64,000 bases of DNA from Gemmataceae bacterium (lineage in GTDB: Bacteria; Planctomycetota; Planctomycetia; Gemmatales; Gemmataceae), in the NCBI GenBank assembly GCA_019752375.1, contig JAIEMG010000008.1:47777-111776 (forward strand). Reading direction: 5' to 3'. Shown one piece after another: positions 18,122 to 26,567 of this stretch. Each line of letters begins with the position of its first letter. The first letter of the stretch is position 1. The notes under the pieces are model-generated. The model was not told the DNA's origin and did not search any database. It worked only from the letters and a program-made list of their open reading frames with translations. Position numbers and translations under genes: made by a program.

Positions 18122-19168
18122 ATGAATGCCCCAGACGCTGATCGCTTTCCGGAATGTCCCACCTCCTGGTACCTGTATTGCCGTTCGCGCGATCTGGGTC
18201 GGCGGCCGCTGTCGCGCAACCTGCTGGGACGGCGCCTGGTGGCGTTTCGGACCGCGTCCGGGAAGATCGCCATCATTGACGGGCGCTGTGCACATCTCGG
18301 CGCCGACCTGGGCGCTGGCTGTGTGCATGGTGAAGCGATCCAGTGCGCGTTTCACCATTGGGAGTATGGGACCGATGGCCGTTGTGTCTTGGTCCCCGCA
18401 AAGCCGCAAGCGGCGGCGCGGTTTCAACTGAGCGCCTATCCCGTCGTGGAACGCCACGGTTTTGTCTTCGTCTTCAACGGTCCCGAGGCGCTGTTTCCGT
18501 TGCCGTTCTTTCCGGACGCAGATCCCGGGGAGTTCATCGCCTCGGAGCCGTTCGACGAGGTGCTTCTGTGTCCCTGGTGGATGGTCGGCGCCAACGTCTT
18601 TGACGTGCAGCACTTTCGCGCCGCCCACGATCGCAAGCTGATCGACACGCCGGCCGTCGATTGTCCGTCGCCCTACGCGCGGCGAATCACCGCCAACTTC
18701 ACCGTGCTGGGCGATACGCTTCGCGACCGGCTCGTGCGTCGGTTTGCCGGCGAGCGCGTGCGGATGACATTCACCGACTGGTGCGGAAACATTATCTTCG
18801 CCACACCGACCTTCCGCCGTACCGCCAGTTACGGCATGCTCATCACCGAACCGCTGGGACCGAACCGCGTTCACGTCCACGGCATCGTGTTCGTTCCACG
18901 TTCGCGGAGCCGCATGGGCCAAACCTTGTTCGATCCCATGCACGCCAAGGTTCGTCGTTACTTCATCAAGGCATTCCTGCATTCCGACGCGCGACTGGGA
19001 ACGAAGGGCCTGACCTACAACCCCGCCGGCCTCTTCGATTGCGACGGCGAGTTGATCCGCTATTTCGACTGGCTGGCGTCCCTCCCCTCCGCCGCTTGCG
19101 GCGTCACACCCCGAAAAAAAGCTTGCGGGTTAGTGGATACAAACTTACTCTACCCTCAGTCTTCTTGA
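18122..19168 (+). CDS. Rieske non-heme iron oxygenase, paralog 2
   Basis: A 348-residue oxygenase closely similar to its neighbours. The Rieske ligands are Cys56-x-His58 and Cys75-x-x-His78, and the catalytic iron motif is Asp161-x-x-His164-x4-His169. It shares Cys-Pro-Trp-Trp-Met-Val-Gly-Ala-Asn with paralog 1 and Val-Pro-Ala-Lys-Pro-Gln-Ala-Ala with paralog 3, so it is intermediate between them. All metal ligands are intact in all three copies, which argues for three active enzymes with different substrates or steps rather than decaying duplicates. It follows a repeat block and is 25 bases from paralog 3. Confidence 0.92.
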   Translation: MNAPDADRFPECPTSWYLYCRSRDLGRRPLSRNLLGRRLVAFRTASGKIAIIDGRCAHLGADLGAGCVHGEAIQCAFHHWEYGTDGRCVLVPAKPQAAARFQLSAYPVVERHGFVFVFNGPEALFPLPFFPDADPGEFIASEPFDEVLLCPWWMVGANVFDVQHFRAAHDRKLIDTPAVDCPSPYARRITANFTVLGDTLRDRLVRRFAGERVRMTFTDWCGNIIFATPTFRRTASYGMLITEPLGPNRVHVHGIVFVPRSRSRMGQTLFDPMHAKVRRYFIKAFLHSDARLGTKGLTYNPAGLFDCDGELIRYFDWLASLPSAACGVTPRKKACGLVDTNLLYPQSS

Positions 19169-19193
19169 ATCTTCGTCCGAGGGCCTCTGGATC

Positions 19194-20213
19194 ATGGCCC
19201 CAGCACCGGCGGTGGAGCGGCTGCCTGTCTTCCCGGCGTCGTGGTACCTGTTCGGTGCCACGCGTTCGCTGTCCCATGGTCCCGTCTCACGCGATCTTCT
19301 CGGAAAACGCCTCGTCGCTTACGTCACCGCTTCGGGCAAGCCGGTCGTTCTGGATGCGCGGTGCGCTCATCTCGGCGCAGACCTGGGCGAAGGCTGCGTG
19401 GTCGGCGACGACATTCAGTGCGCGTTTCATCACTGGAAATACGGGCCCGATGGGCGTTGCACGCTGGTGCCCGCGAAGCCGCAAGCCGCACCCTCGGTCC
19501 GACAACGCGCCTACCCTGCCGTCGAGCGTCATGGCCAAGTCTTCTTTTTCAACGGCGCTCAGCCGCTCTTTCCATTACCATTCTTCGCCGACGCCGAGCC
19601 GGCTGACTATGTCGCATCCAAGCCGCTGCACCTCGTGGCCGATTGTCCGTGGCACCTGGTCAACGCCAACAGTTTCGACGCGCAGCACTTCCAGGCCGGT
19701 CACGATCGACGGCCCGTCGGCGAACCCGTGGTGGACTGCCCGCACCCGTTCGCGCGGCGCATCCGCGTCACATTCGAAGTGACCGGCGACTCGGTCTTCG
19801 ATCGTCTGCTGCGTCGCTTCGTCGGCGGGCGTGTGGATGTGACCATGACAAACTGGGGCGGGTCCATTGTCGTGGTGACCGGCGATTTCCCGCGTACCCG
19901 CAGCACGCTGATGACATTCATTGAGCCGCTGGACGCCGAGCACTGTGTTCAGAACGTCCTCGTTTTCGCGCGTCGGAGCCGGCTCCCGTTCGTCAATGCA
20001 AGCCGGCTTTGGCTGCGACGGCTCTTCACGCGCGGATTCATGGCGCCCGAGTTCGCGACGCTGGCCGGCATCCGCTACAACCCCGGCGGACTGCTGGACA
20101 GCGACCGCCTGATGATCGACTTCTACCGCTGGATTGCACAGTTGCCGCAGGCACCGGTTGCGCAGGCGCGGTCTGTCGAACCTCGTCCCCTCTGTGAGGA
20201 AACCCTGTCATGA
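19194..20213 (+). CDS. Rieske non-heme iron oxygenase, paralog 3
   Basis: A 339-residue oxygenase. The Rieske ligands are Cys57-x-His59 and Cys76-x-x-His79, and the catalytic motif is Asp162-x-x-His165-x4-His170. The segment before the iron motif is Cys-Pro-Trp-His-Leu-Val-Asn-Ala-Asn, replacing the Cys-Pro-Trp-Trp-Met-Val-Gly-Ala-Asn of paralogs 1 and 2, the clearest sign of active-site divergence. Its stop overlaps the next start by 4 bases (ATGA at 20210), so the downstream SnoaL-like protein should be translationally coupled. Confidence 0.92.
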   Translation: MAPAPAVERLPVFPASWYLFGATRSLSHGPVSRDLLGKRLVAYVTASGKPVVLDARCAHLGADLGEGCVVGDDIQCAFHHWKYGPDGRCTLVPAKPQAAPSVRQRAYPAVERHGQVFFFNGAQPLFPLPFFADAEPADYVASKPLHLVADCPWHLVNANSFDAQHFQAGHDRRPVGEPVVDCPHPFARRIRVTFEVTGDSVFDRLLRRFVGGRVDVTMTNWGGSIVVVTGDFPRTRSTLMTFIEPLDAEHCVQNVLVFARRSRLPFVNASRLWLRRLFTRGFMAPEFATLAGIRYNPGGLLDSDRLMIDFYRWIAQLPQAPVAQARSVEPRPLCEETLS

Positions 20214-20809
20214 AATGCCCCGTCCTCGCCGTGGCTGCCCTTTGCCTGCTTGGCATACTTGCTCCCGCACCAGCGCAGACGCCCAAGGAAGATCCCGCTC
20301 ACGACGAGCTGCGAGCGCTCTTCAAGGAGGTCCTCGACGCTTACAACAAGGCTGACTACGACCGACTCATCACTTACCTCGATGACGACGTGGTGGTCAT
20401 CTGGCAAAATGCGGACGTCAGCAAGAAGCCGGCGGGCGTCAAAGAATACTTCGACAAAATGATGAAGGGCCCGAACGCCGTCGTGAAGAGCGCAAAGATC
20501 GATCCGACCGTGGACGACCTGACACACCTCTACGGCGACACGGGCGTCGCCTACGGGAGCTCCAAGGATCAGTACGTCCTCACCGACGGGACGGAGTTTG
20601 TCCAGAACACGCGCTGGTCGGCCTCGGTCGTCAAGAGGGGCGGCAAGTGGAAGGTGGCGAGCGTCCACATTTCCACGAACATGTTCGACAACCCCATCCT
20701 GGACATGGCGGTCAAGAAGACGATGTGGATGGCGGGTGGCGGTGGGGTGGTTATCGGCTTCCTGGTCGGTTTCCTCCTTGCACGGCTATTCGGCGGACGC
20801 ACGGCGTGA
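20210..20809 (+). CDS. Exported SnoaL/NTF2-like protein with C-terminal membrane segment
   Basis: A 199-residue protein. It has an N-terminal signal peptide (about residues 1-22), an NTF2-fold domain at about 28-165 and a single C-terminal hydrophobic segment rich in glycine and valine (about 173-195). The domain shows the Tyr-Asn-Lys-Ala-Asp-Tyr-Asp-Arg-Leu stretch and the Val-Lys-Arg-Gly-Gly-Lys-Trp-Lys-Val-Ala end typical of SnoaL/DUF4440-like folds. Members serve as polyketide cyclases, isomerases or binding proteins, and the role here is unknown. The location between the Rieske and hydrolase genes, with overlapping starts, ties it to the cluster. A periplasmic-facing, membrane-tethered domain is likely. 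Confidence 0.75.
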   Translation: MKCPVLAVAALCLLGILAPAPAQTPKEDPAHDELRALFKEVLDAYNKADYDRLITYLDDDVVVIWQNADVSKKPAGVKEYFDKMMKGPNAVVKSAKIDPTVDDLTHLYGDTGVAYGSSKDQYVLTDGTEFVQNTRWSASVVKRGGKWKVASVHISTNMFDNPILDMAVKKTMWMAGGGGVVIGFLVGFLLARLFGGRTA

Positions 20810-20817
20810 GACGACTC

Positions 20818-21813
20818 ATGACATTTCCGGACCTGCCGTTGACTGCCGAGGAACGGGCGCTGTTCGACCGCGCCGCCCGTTGGCCGGGATGCGCCTGGGC
20901 GGAACTGACGCCCGAGCGCGTGCAACAGCTCGCTGCAAGCGAGGGCATCGCGTTTGCCACCGCTCTGCTCTACGACCGAGTGCGGCGGGCGCCGGAGCAT
21001 GGGTCGTTCATCGAACGCATCGAATCGATGCCGGAGAGCGAAGGCTTGGTGCCGCGAGACCTCACAGTCGCTATCGTCCCTGGTGGGTTTCACGTCGAGC
21101 ATCCCGATTCCGGGGCGGATGGCCGTTTCTTGCTGGAGCAGGCAAAAGCGCTGGGCCTCCAAACAGCTGTAGTTCCGCTCGGGAGCTTTCCGAGTTTGCG
21201 CGAGAACGCCAGACGTCTCTGCGACTGGCTGCGACGGCGGCCGGACGAGCGCATGATTCTGGTGTCGCTGAGCAAGGGCAGCGCGGAGGTGCGGCTCGCG
21301 CTGGACGAACCGGACGCGGCGTTGCTTTTCCGCAACGTCGCCGCCTGGGTGAATATCAGCGGGCTCGTATACGGCACGCCGCTGGTCCGCTGGCTGTTCG
21401 AGCGGCGTCCGCGGGCAATGCTGATACGCCTGCTGTTCTGGCTGCGCGGCTACTCGTATGCGGGGCTGCAGGAACTGGACCGCGGGCCGGCCGGCCTTCT
21501 CGATGGCGAGCTCCGGATCCCGGAACATGTGACGGTCGTTCACCTGCTTGGCTTTCCCCTGGCGACTCACATGAGCCGACCGCTGGCGCAACGCGGGTAT
21601 CGGCGAATCGCACCACTGGGACCCAACGACGGCGGTTCCAACCTGCTGGCGGACATGACGAAATTGCCGGGCCTGATCTATCCTGTCTGGGGCGCGGACC
21701 ACTATATGCAGCCGGCATGGGACGTCAGCATCCTGATCCGTCGGCTCTTCAGATTCCTGGGCGAAGAACCGGCGCGACGGCCCGCGCTGGTCGGAAGCAA
21801 GGAGCAGACATGA
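20818..21813 (+). CDS. Probable alpha/beta-hydrolase-fold protein of the cluster
   Basis: A 331-residue protein without a strong family match by eye. A Val-Ser-Leu-Ser-Lys-Gly-Ser turn after a strand resembles a nucleophile elbow, and a late Trp-Gly-Ala-Asp-His-Tyr could hold the acid/His pair, so an alpha/beta hydrolase or acyltransferase is the best guess. No signal peptide is visible. The ATG at 20818 is used; a GTG at 20806 would overlap the preceding stop by 4 bases and is also plausible. Its own stop overlaps the radical SAM start by 4 bases (ATGA at 21810). The function is inferred from the fold only. Confidence 0.6.
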   Translation: MTFPDLPLTAEERALFDRAARWPGCAWAELTPERVQQLAASEGIAFATALLYDRVRRAPEHGSFIERIESMPESEGLVPRDLTVAIVPGGFHVEHPDSGADGRFLLEQAKALGLQTAVVPLGSFPSLRENARRLCDWLRRRPDERMILVSLSKGSAEVRLALDEPDAALLFRNVAAWVNISGLVYGTPLVRWLFERRPRAMLIRLLFWLRGYSYAGLQELDRGPAGLLDGELRIPEHVTVVHLLGFPLATHMSRPLAQRGYRRIAPLGPNDGGSNLLADMTKLPGLIYPVWGADHYMQPAWDVSILIRRLFRFLGEEPARRPALVGSKEQT

Positions 21814-23243
21814 AGATCCAATTGTTATCCCCCGCCGGCGAGATCCATCGCAACGGTACCGGCATCTTCAAGACCGCGCTGCGCTATGCGCCGTTGACGC
21901 TGAGCACTCTCGCCGCCCTGGTGCCTCCGGAGCTGAATGCCGAAATCACCATCCAGGACGAAGGCGTGCAGCCGCTCGACCTGGACTTTCCCCAGAGTCT
22001 GGTCGGCATCACGGCCATCACGGGGACGGCGCCACGAGCCTATGCGATCGCCGACCAGCTGCGCGCCAAGGGACACACAGTGGTCATCGGCGGCGTCCAT
22101 GCCACCTTGTTGCCTGACGAGGCCGCGCCGCACGCCGATGCCATCGTCACCAGCTATGCCGAGAAATCGTGGCCGCAGCTCCTGCGCGACCACGCGGCCG
22201 GCACGCTTCAACGCCGCTACTTCGCTCCAACCGGCAAGCGGCTGGAAGGGGTGCCCATCGCCCGGCGCGACCTGCTCAAAAAGGACCGCTATGCCACGGT
22301 CAACAGCATCGAGGCGACGCGCGGCTGTCCGCACAAGTGCGACTTCTGTGCCGTGCCCGCCGCGTGGAACAACATCTATGCGCACCGGCCCATTGAAGAG
22401 GTGATCGCCGAGCTCCAGACTTTCGAAGGCCGTCACGCGTTGTTCATCGACCTGAGCCCGGTCGAGGACGTGCAGTATGCCAAGGCGCTCTATCGCGCGA
22501 TGATTCCGCTGCGCATGCGCTGGGTCGGCCTGGCGACGACCCGCATTGCCGAGGACATGGAGCTGTTGAGCCTGGCGGCCCAGAGCGGGTGCAAAGGCCT
22601 CCTCATCGGCTTCGAGTCGGTGAGCCAGTCGACCCTGGAGGAGACGCGCAAGGGCTTCCACAAGGCGCGCAACTACGGCGAAGTCATGAAGCGATTGCAC
22701 GACCACGGCATCGGCGTGCAAGGCTGCTTCGTCTTTGGCTTCGATGCCGACGACCAGAGCGTCTTCGAGCGCACGGTGGAATTCGTGGACAAGGTCAAGA
22801 TGGACTTGCCTCGCTTCGCGGTGATGACGCCGTTTCCCGGCACCGGCTACTATCGGCGCATGGAAGCCGACGGCCGGCTGTTGCACAAGAACTGGGCGCT
22901 CTACGATGTGGAGCACGTCGTCTTCCAGCCCAAGCAGATGAGCCCCGAACGCTTGCAGGAAGGGCTCGAATGGGCGTGGAAGCAGAGTTATTCGTGGCGA
23001 TCCATGTTCACGCGCGTGCTCGGCTCCCGCTGCGTGCTGCCGTTGTCGATCTCGCTCAACCTCGGCTATCGCCACTATGCGCACCACCTGCACGAAAAGA
23101 CGGGACCGCGGGTGTATCGCGATGCCGCATACATGGCGGACGTCCGTCAGCGAGTCCGCGACGAGGCAGACAGCATCACGCTGACGCGCACGTGCGGTTC
23201 GGCCAGTGAATCGGCGAATTTCGTGGAGTTGGGGATTTTGTAG
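21810..23243 (+). CDS. B12-binding-type radical SAM protein 1
   Basis: A 477-residue enzyme. The N-terminal ~150 residues form a cobalamin-binding-like domain, with the class landmark Gly-Gly-Val-His-Ala-Thr-Leu-Leu-Pro at 94-102. The radical SAM core carries Cys173-x3-Cys177-x2-Cys180 for the [4Fe-4S] cluster. Later segments include Gly-Phe-Glu-Ser and Phe-Val-Phe-Gly-Phe-Asp. The class includes methylases of unactivated carbons, cyclisation enzymes (BchE type) and hopanoid enzymes (HpnJ type). The stop codon TAG is the first three bases of a palindromic element (23241), so the C-terminus may have been set by that insertion. Confidence 0.9.
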   Translation: MKIQLLSPAGEIHRNGTGIFKTALRYAPLTLSTLAALVPPELNAEITIQDEGVQPLDLDFPQSLVGITAITGTAPRAYAIADQLRAKGHTVVIGGVHATLLPDEAAPHADAIVTSYAEKSWPQLLRDHAAGTLQRRYFAPTGKRLEGVPIARRDLLKKDRYATVNSIEATRGCPHKCDFCAVPAAWNNIYAHRPIEEVIAELQTFEGRHALFIDLSPVEDVQYAKALYRAMIPLRMRWVGLATTRIAEDMELLSLAAQSGCKGLLIGFESVSQSTLEETRKGFHKARNYGEVMKRLHDHGIGVQGCFVFGFDADDQSVFERTVEFVDKVKMDLPRFAVMTPFPGTGYYRRMEADGRLLHKNWALYDVEHVVFQPKQMSPERLQEGLEWAWKQSYSWRSMFTRVLGSRCVLPLSISLNLGYRHYAHHLHEKTGPRVYRDAAYMADVRQRVRDEADSITLTRTCGSASESANFVELGIL

Positions 23244-23352
23244 GGTGCGTCAAGCGTACTCGCGCGGACGCACCGAATCGCACGGTTTCTGGACGATGTT
23301 CCGACGCGTCCATATTCCGGTGCGTCCGCGCGAGTACGCTTGACGCACCCTA
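23241..23352. repeat. 35-bp perfect inverted repeat, dispersed family A copy 2, at gene end
   Basis: Arms 23241-23275 and 23318-23352 are perfect complements around a 42-base loop. The outer ~34 bases match the element at 6881-6983, while the loops differ. Its first three bases serve as the TAG stop of the upstream radical SAM gene. It ends 12 bases before the next radical SAM start, so it fills nearly the whole gap and may weaken or uncouple expression of the downstream half of the cluster. Confidence 0.92.
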
Positions 23353-23364
23353 CAAAAGACGAAT

Positions 23365-24726
23365 ATGCGTGTCACTTTGATCTACCCCTCGGTCGGCCGC
23401 AAGGAGCACACGCCCTATGTGCGCGCCTGGCAGATGCAGCCGCTGTCGATGGCCCTGCTCGCCAGCTTGATGCCTTCGGACGTTGACGTGCGTTTCTACG
23501 ACGACCGCATGGAGGACATCCCCTTCGACGAGCCGACCGACCTGGTCGCCATCAGCGTCGAGACCTTCACGGCCCTGCGTGCCTACAAGATCGCTCGCCA
23601 GTTCCGCGCTCGCGGGGTGCCGGTCGTCATGGGCGGTTATCACGTCACGCTCGTGCCCGACGAACCGCGGCAGGAAGCGGACGCAATCATCATCGGCGAT
23701 GCGGAACCCGTCTGGAATCAAGTGCTCGACGACGCTCGACACCATCGGCTGCAGCCGATCTACGATGGCCGAGGCAAGCGCACGCTCGACGGCATCCGGC
23801 CCCGTCGCGAGATCTTTACGGGCAAGCCGTATCAGAACATCACGCTGGTCGAGTTCGCACGCGGCTGCAACTTCAAGTGCGATTTCTGCTCGATCACCGC
23901 GTTTCACGAGGCGAACCAGAACCATCGCCCGGCCCACGAAGTGGCTGCCGAGATGGTGGCGACCGGCAGCCGGCGCTTCTTCATCGTGGACGACAATGTC
24001 GTCAGCCAGCCGGCGAAGGTGCGCGAGTTGTGCCAGGAATTGGTGCCGCTCGGCCTGGGCTGGGTCGGGCAGGCAAGCATCCACATTGCCCAGGACGGCG
24101 GCCTACTCGACCTGATGGTGAAGAGCGGTTGCCGTGGCGTGCTGATCGGCATGGAATCGCTCGACCCGGCCAACCTGCGCGACATGGGCAAGAGCTGGAA
24201 CCTGGCCGGCGGCGGCTATGCGGAGAGCCTGCGCCGCTTCCGCGACCACGGCCTGGCCGTCTATGGCACCTTTGTCTTTGGCTACGACAACGACGATCGC
24301 GCGGTGATTCAGCGCAGCATCGATTTCGCCCGCGAACACAAACTATTCCTGGCCGCATTCAATCATCTGGTGCCCTTCCCCGGCACACCGCTCTATCGCC
24401 GCTTGCAGCAAGAAGGTCGCCTCCTGAAGCCCAGGTGGTGGCTCGATCCAACCAGTCGCGTCGGCGACGTCAGCTTTCGTCCGAAGAAATTGGACCCCGC
24501 GGAGCTGGAAGCGTTGTGCCTGGACGCGCGCCGGCAGTTCTACAACTGGAGCTCGATCTTCGAGCGCATCTGCGATCGCAAGGCGAACGTCCGCAACCTG
24601 CTGATGCTCGGCGTCTACCTGGGCCTGAATCTGGAAGCCCACTTCGACATCGACCGCCGGCAGGGCTTGCTTCTTGGCGCGGGCCTGGCCGAATGGAAAC
24701 CCGTGGATGAGCCGGTACCGGTTTGA
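23365..24726 (+). CDS. B12-binding-type radical SAM protein 2
   Basis: A 453-residue enzyme of the same class as its upstream neighbour but clearly divergent. The cobalamin-domain landmark is Gly-Gly-Tyr-His-Val-Thr-Leu-Val-Pro at 90-98. The cluster motif is Cys168-x3-Cys172-x2-Cys175. Later come Gly-Met-Glu-Ser and Phe-Val-Phe-Gly-Tyr-Asp, then Pro-Phe-Pro-Gly-Thr-Pro-Leu-Tyr. The substrate is unknown. Its 3' end overlaps the GNAT start by 20 bases, so the two are probably co-translated. Confidence 0.9.
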   Translation: MRVTLIYPSVGRKEHTPYVRAWQMQPLSMALLASLMPSDVDVRFYDDRMEDIPFDEPTDLVAISVETFTALRAYKIARQFRARGVPVVMGGYHVTLVPDEPRQEADAIIIGDAEPVWNQVLDDARHHRLQPIYDGRGKRTLDGIRPRREIFTGKPYQNITLVEFARGCNFKCDFCSITAFHEANQNHRPAHEVAAEMVATGSRRFFIVDDNVVSQPAKVRELCQELVPLGLGWVGQASIHIAQDGGLLDLMVKSGCRGVLIGMESLDPANLRDMGKSWNLAGGGYAESLRRFRDHGLAVYGTFVFGYDNDDRAVIQRSIDFAREHKLFLAAFNHLVPFPGTPLYRRLQQEGRLLKPRWWLDPTSRVGDVSFRPKKLDPAELEALCLDARRQFYNWSSIFERICDRKANVRNLLMLGVYLGLNLEAHFDIDRRQGLLLGAGLAEWKPVDEPVPV

Positions 24727-25816
24727 ACTGGCGACCCCGGCCGACGACGCCGACCTGCGTCAGGTCATGGCCGCCACGCCGATGGAGGGCCGGATTCGCA
24801 TTGGCTTTCGCCGCGAACCGAGCTGGTTCGACGCCGCGGTCGTCGACGGCCGTTGGCGCCAGGTGATTGCGTGTCGCGACCTGGAAACGGGGCGTGTGTT
24901 CGGCTTCGGATGCCGATCGATTGGCGAACGGTGCGTGAATGGGAAGGTCCAGGATGTCGGCTACCTGAGCAGCCTGCGCGTGCTGCCAGAATATCGCAAC
25001 ATCGGCCTGGTCGCCCGCGGTTACGCCTTCATGAAGCAGCTCCACCAGGATAGGCGAGTGCCGTTCTATTTGACGACGATTGCGGAGGACAACACCGTCG
25101 CGTTGCAGGTGCTGACGTCCGGCCGCGCCGGACTGCCGACGTATCAGCCAACGGGTAGCTATCACACCGTGGCCTTGCCGCTGGGTCAACGCCGGGCGGC
25201 GCCTGCCACGGGCCACACCATTCGGCCGGCCCGGGACGAGGATTTGCCGGCGTTGGTCGCGTTTCTGAACCGTGTCGGGCCGCGTCGCCAGTTCTTTCCG
25301 AAGTACGAGGAAAACGACTTCCGCGGCGTTGCGGGGCTGCTGCGCGGGTTGAAGCTCGAAGACATCTTGCTCGCCCAGTGTGGTGGACAGCTTGTCGGTA
25401 CTCTGGCGGCGTGGGACCAGCACGGCTTTCGCCAGAGCGTGGTACACGGCTACAGCGACTGGCTGCACGTATTCCGGCCGGTGTACAACGTGTGGTCACG
25501 TTTGCGCGGCCGAGCGGAGCTGCCGGCCCCGGGGGAAGCGTTGCGCTACCTCACGGCAGCGCTTCCGGTCGTCGCGAACGATGACCGCGATGTGTTTGCG
25601 GCTTTGGTCGATGCGGCATGGTGGCGTGCCGGTGGTGGGCCGTGGTCGCACCTGCTGGTCGGCCTGCACGAAGCCGACCCACTGCTGCCGGTGTTACGAC
25701 GCTACCGAGCTCCGCGCTACACGACGCACCTGTACCTGGCGAACTGGGACGACGGCCGGGACGCTGTCGCGGCACTGGACGGACGCGTGCCCTACCTGGA
25801 ACTGGGAAGCTTGTGA
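24707..25816 (+). CDS. Double GNAT acetyltransferase-like protein
   Basis: A 369-residue protein with two GNAT-like halves. The first (about 1-160) contains the acyl-CoA-binding style Val-Leu-Pro-Glu-Tyr-Arg-Asn-Ile-Gly-Leu. The second begins with Ile-Arg-Pro-Ala-Arg-Asp-Glu-Asp-Leu-Pro near 172 and is less conserved. GNAT enzymes transfer acyl groups from acyl-CoA or acyl-ACP to amines. The ATG at 24707 overlaps the upstream gene by 20 bases. Placed beside a GH3 ligase it suggests an acylation step in the pathway, which is inference. A GAGGAG site for the next gene lies just past its stop. Confidence 0.75.
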   Translation: MSRYRFELATPADDADLRQVMAATPMEGRIRIGFRREPSWFDAAVVDGRWRQVIACRDLETGRVFGFGCRSIGERCVNGKVQDVGYLSSLRVLPEYRNIGLVARGYAFMKQLHQDRRVPFYLTTIAEDNTVALQVLTSGRAGLPTYQPTGSYHTVALPLGQRRAAPATGHTIRPARDEDLPALVAFLNRVGPRRQFFPKYEENDFRGVAGLLRGLKLEDILLAQCGGQLVGTLAAWDQHGFRQSVVHGYSDWLHVFRPVYNVWSRLRGRAELPAPGEALRYLTAALPVVANDDRDVFAALVDAAWWRAGGGPWSHLLVGLHEADPLLPVLRRYRAPRYTTHLYLANWDDGRDAVAALDGRVPYLELGSL

Positions 25817-25832
25817 ACGCGAGGAGCTCGAG

Positions 25833-26567
25833 ATGAGACTGTTCGCACAGCTTGTGACGGCGACGGACATTCCGCCGGACCGGCGTGACGAGATGTTCGC
25901 GCTCATGGACCGGCACTATGTCAACGTGCAGCGTTCCACCTTTGAAGCCGACCTGATGGAAAAACGCTGGGTGATCGAGGTCAGCGACCCCGTCACGGGC
26001 AGACTGTGCGGTTTCTCGACGCAGACCATTCTCGAGGTGGAGGCATTGGGACGGCCCATCAAGGCGCTCTTCTCCGGAGACACGATCATCGGTCGTGAGC
26101 ACTGGGGCGATCAAGCGCTGGCACACGTCTGGGGCCGGCTGGCGCTGTCGCTGATCGACGCGCATCCCGATGCTGAGTTCTACTGGTTCCTGATTTCCAA
26201 GGGTTACAAGACGTATCGCTTCCTGCCCGTCTTTTTTCGCGAGTTCTATCCGCGCCACGACGCGCCAACACCCGACGGGATGAGGCCAGTCCTTGATGCA
26301 CTGAGTGTGTCGATCTATCCCGATGAATACGATTCCTCGGCAGGCGTCATCCGCACTGGGCCGTCGCAGTACCGCCTGCGTCCCGACGTGGCCGACGTCA
26401 CTCCCGAACGCCTGCGCGACCCGCACGTCCATTACTTCAATGCGCGCAACCCCGGCCACGTCCGCGGCGACGAGTTGTGCTGCCTGACACCGCTGACGCG
26501 TACAAACTTCACGCGCGCCGCCTACCGTGTCATCGGCCCGGAGCCCGCGGCACTGGTGGTTTCATGA
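25833..26567 (+). CDS. Uncharacterised cluster protein, possibly GNAT-like
   Basis: A 244-residue cytoplasmic protein I do not recognise. Aromatic-rich strands such as Glu-Phe-Tyr-Trp-Phe-Leu-Ile-Ser-Lys-Gly-Tyr-Lys-Thr-Tyr-Arg, and the pattern of an N-terminal helix, a strand and a Gly-Asp-Thr-Ile-Ile turn, suggest a diverged acyltransferase (GNAT) fold, but the acyl-CoA loop is not evident. It has a clear GAGGAG ribosome site ahead of the ATG at 25833. The stop overlaps the GH3 start by 4 bases (ATGA), so its product is likely needed together with the GH3 enzyme. Confidence 0.65.
   Translation: MRLFAQLVTATDIPPDRRDEMFALMDRHYVNVQRSTFEADLMEKRWVIEVSDPVTGRLCGFSTQTILEVEALGRPIKALFSGDTIIGREHWGDQALAHVWGRLALSLIDAHPDAEFYWFLISKGYKTYRFLPVFFREFYPRHDAPTPDGMRPVLDALSVSIYPDEYDSSAGVIRTGPSQYRLRPDVADVTPERLRDPHVHYFNARNPGHVRGDELCCLTPLTRTNFTRAAYRVIGPEPAALVVS

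Noticed and set aside
20598..21809. Extended frame upstream of radical SAM 1
   Set aside because: The extra ~400 codons overlap two genes in another frame. The ATG at 21810 with the ATGA overlap and the correct N-terminal cobalamin domain is the real start.
21810..24726. Assignment of the radical SAM genes as hopanoid enzymes (hpnP/hpnR/hpnJ) or bchE
   Set aside because: Only class-level motifs are visible, and no hopanoid or bacteriochlorophyll genes are present in the window.
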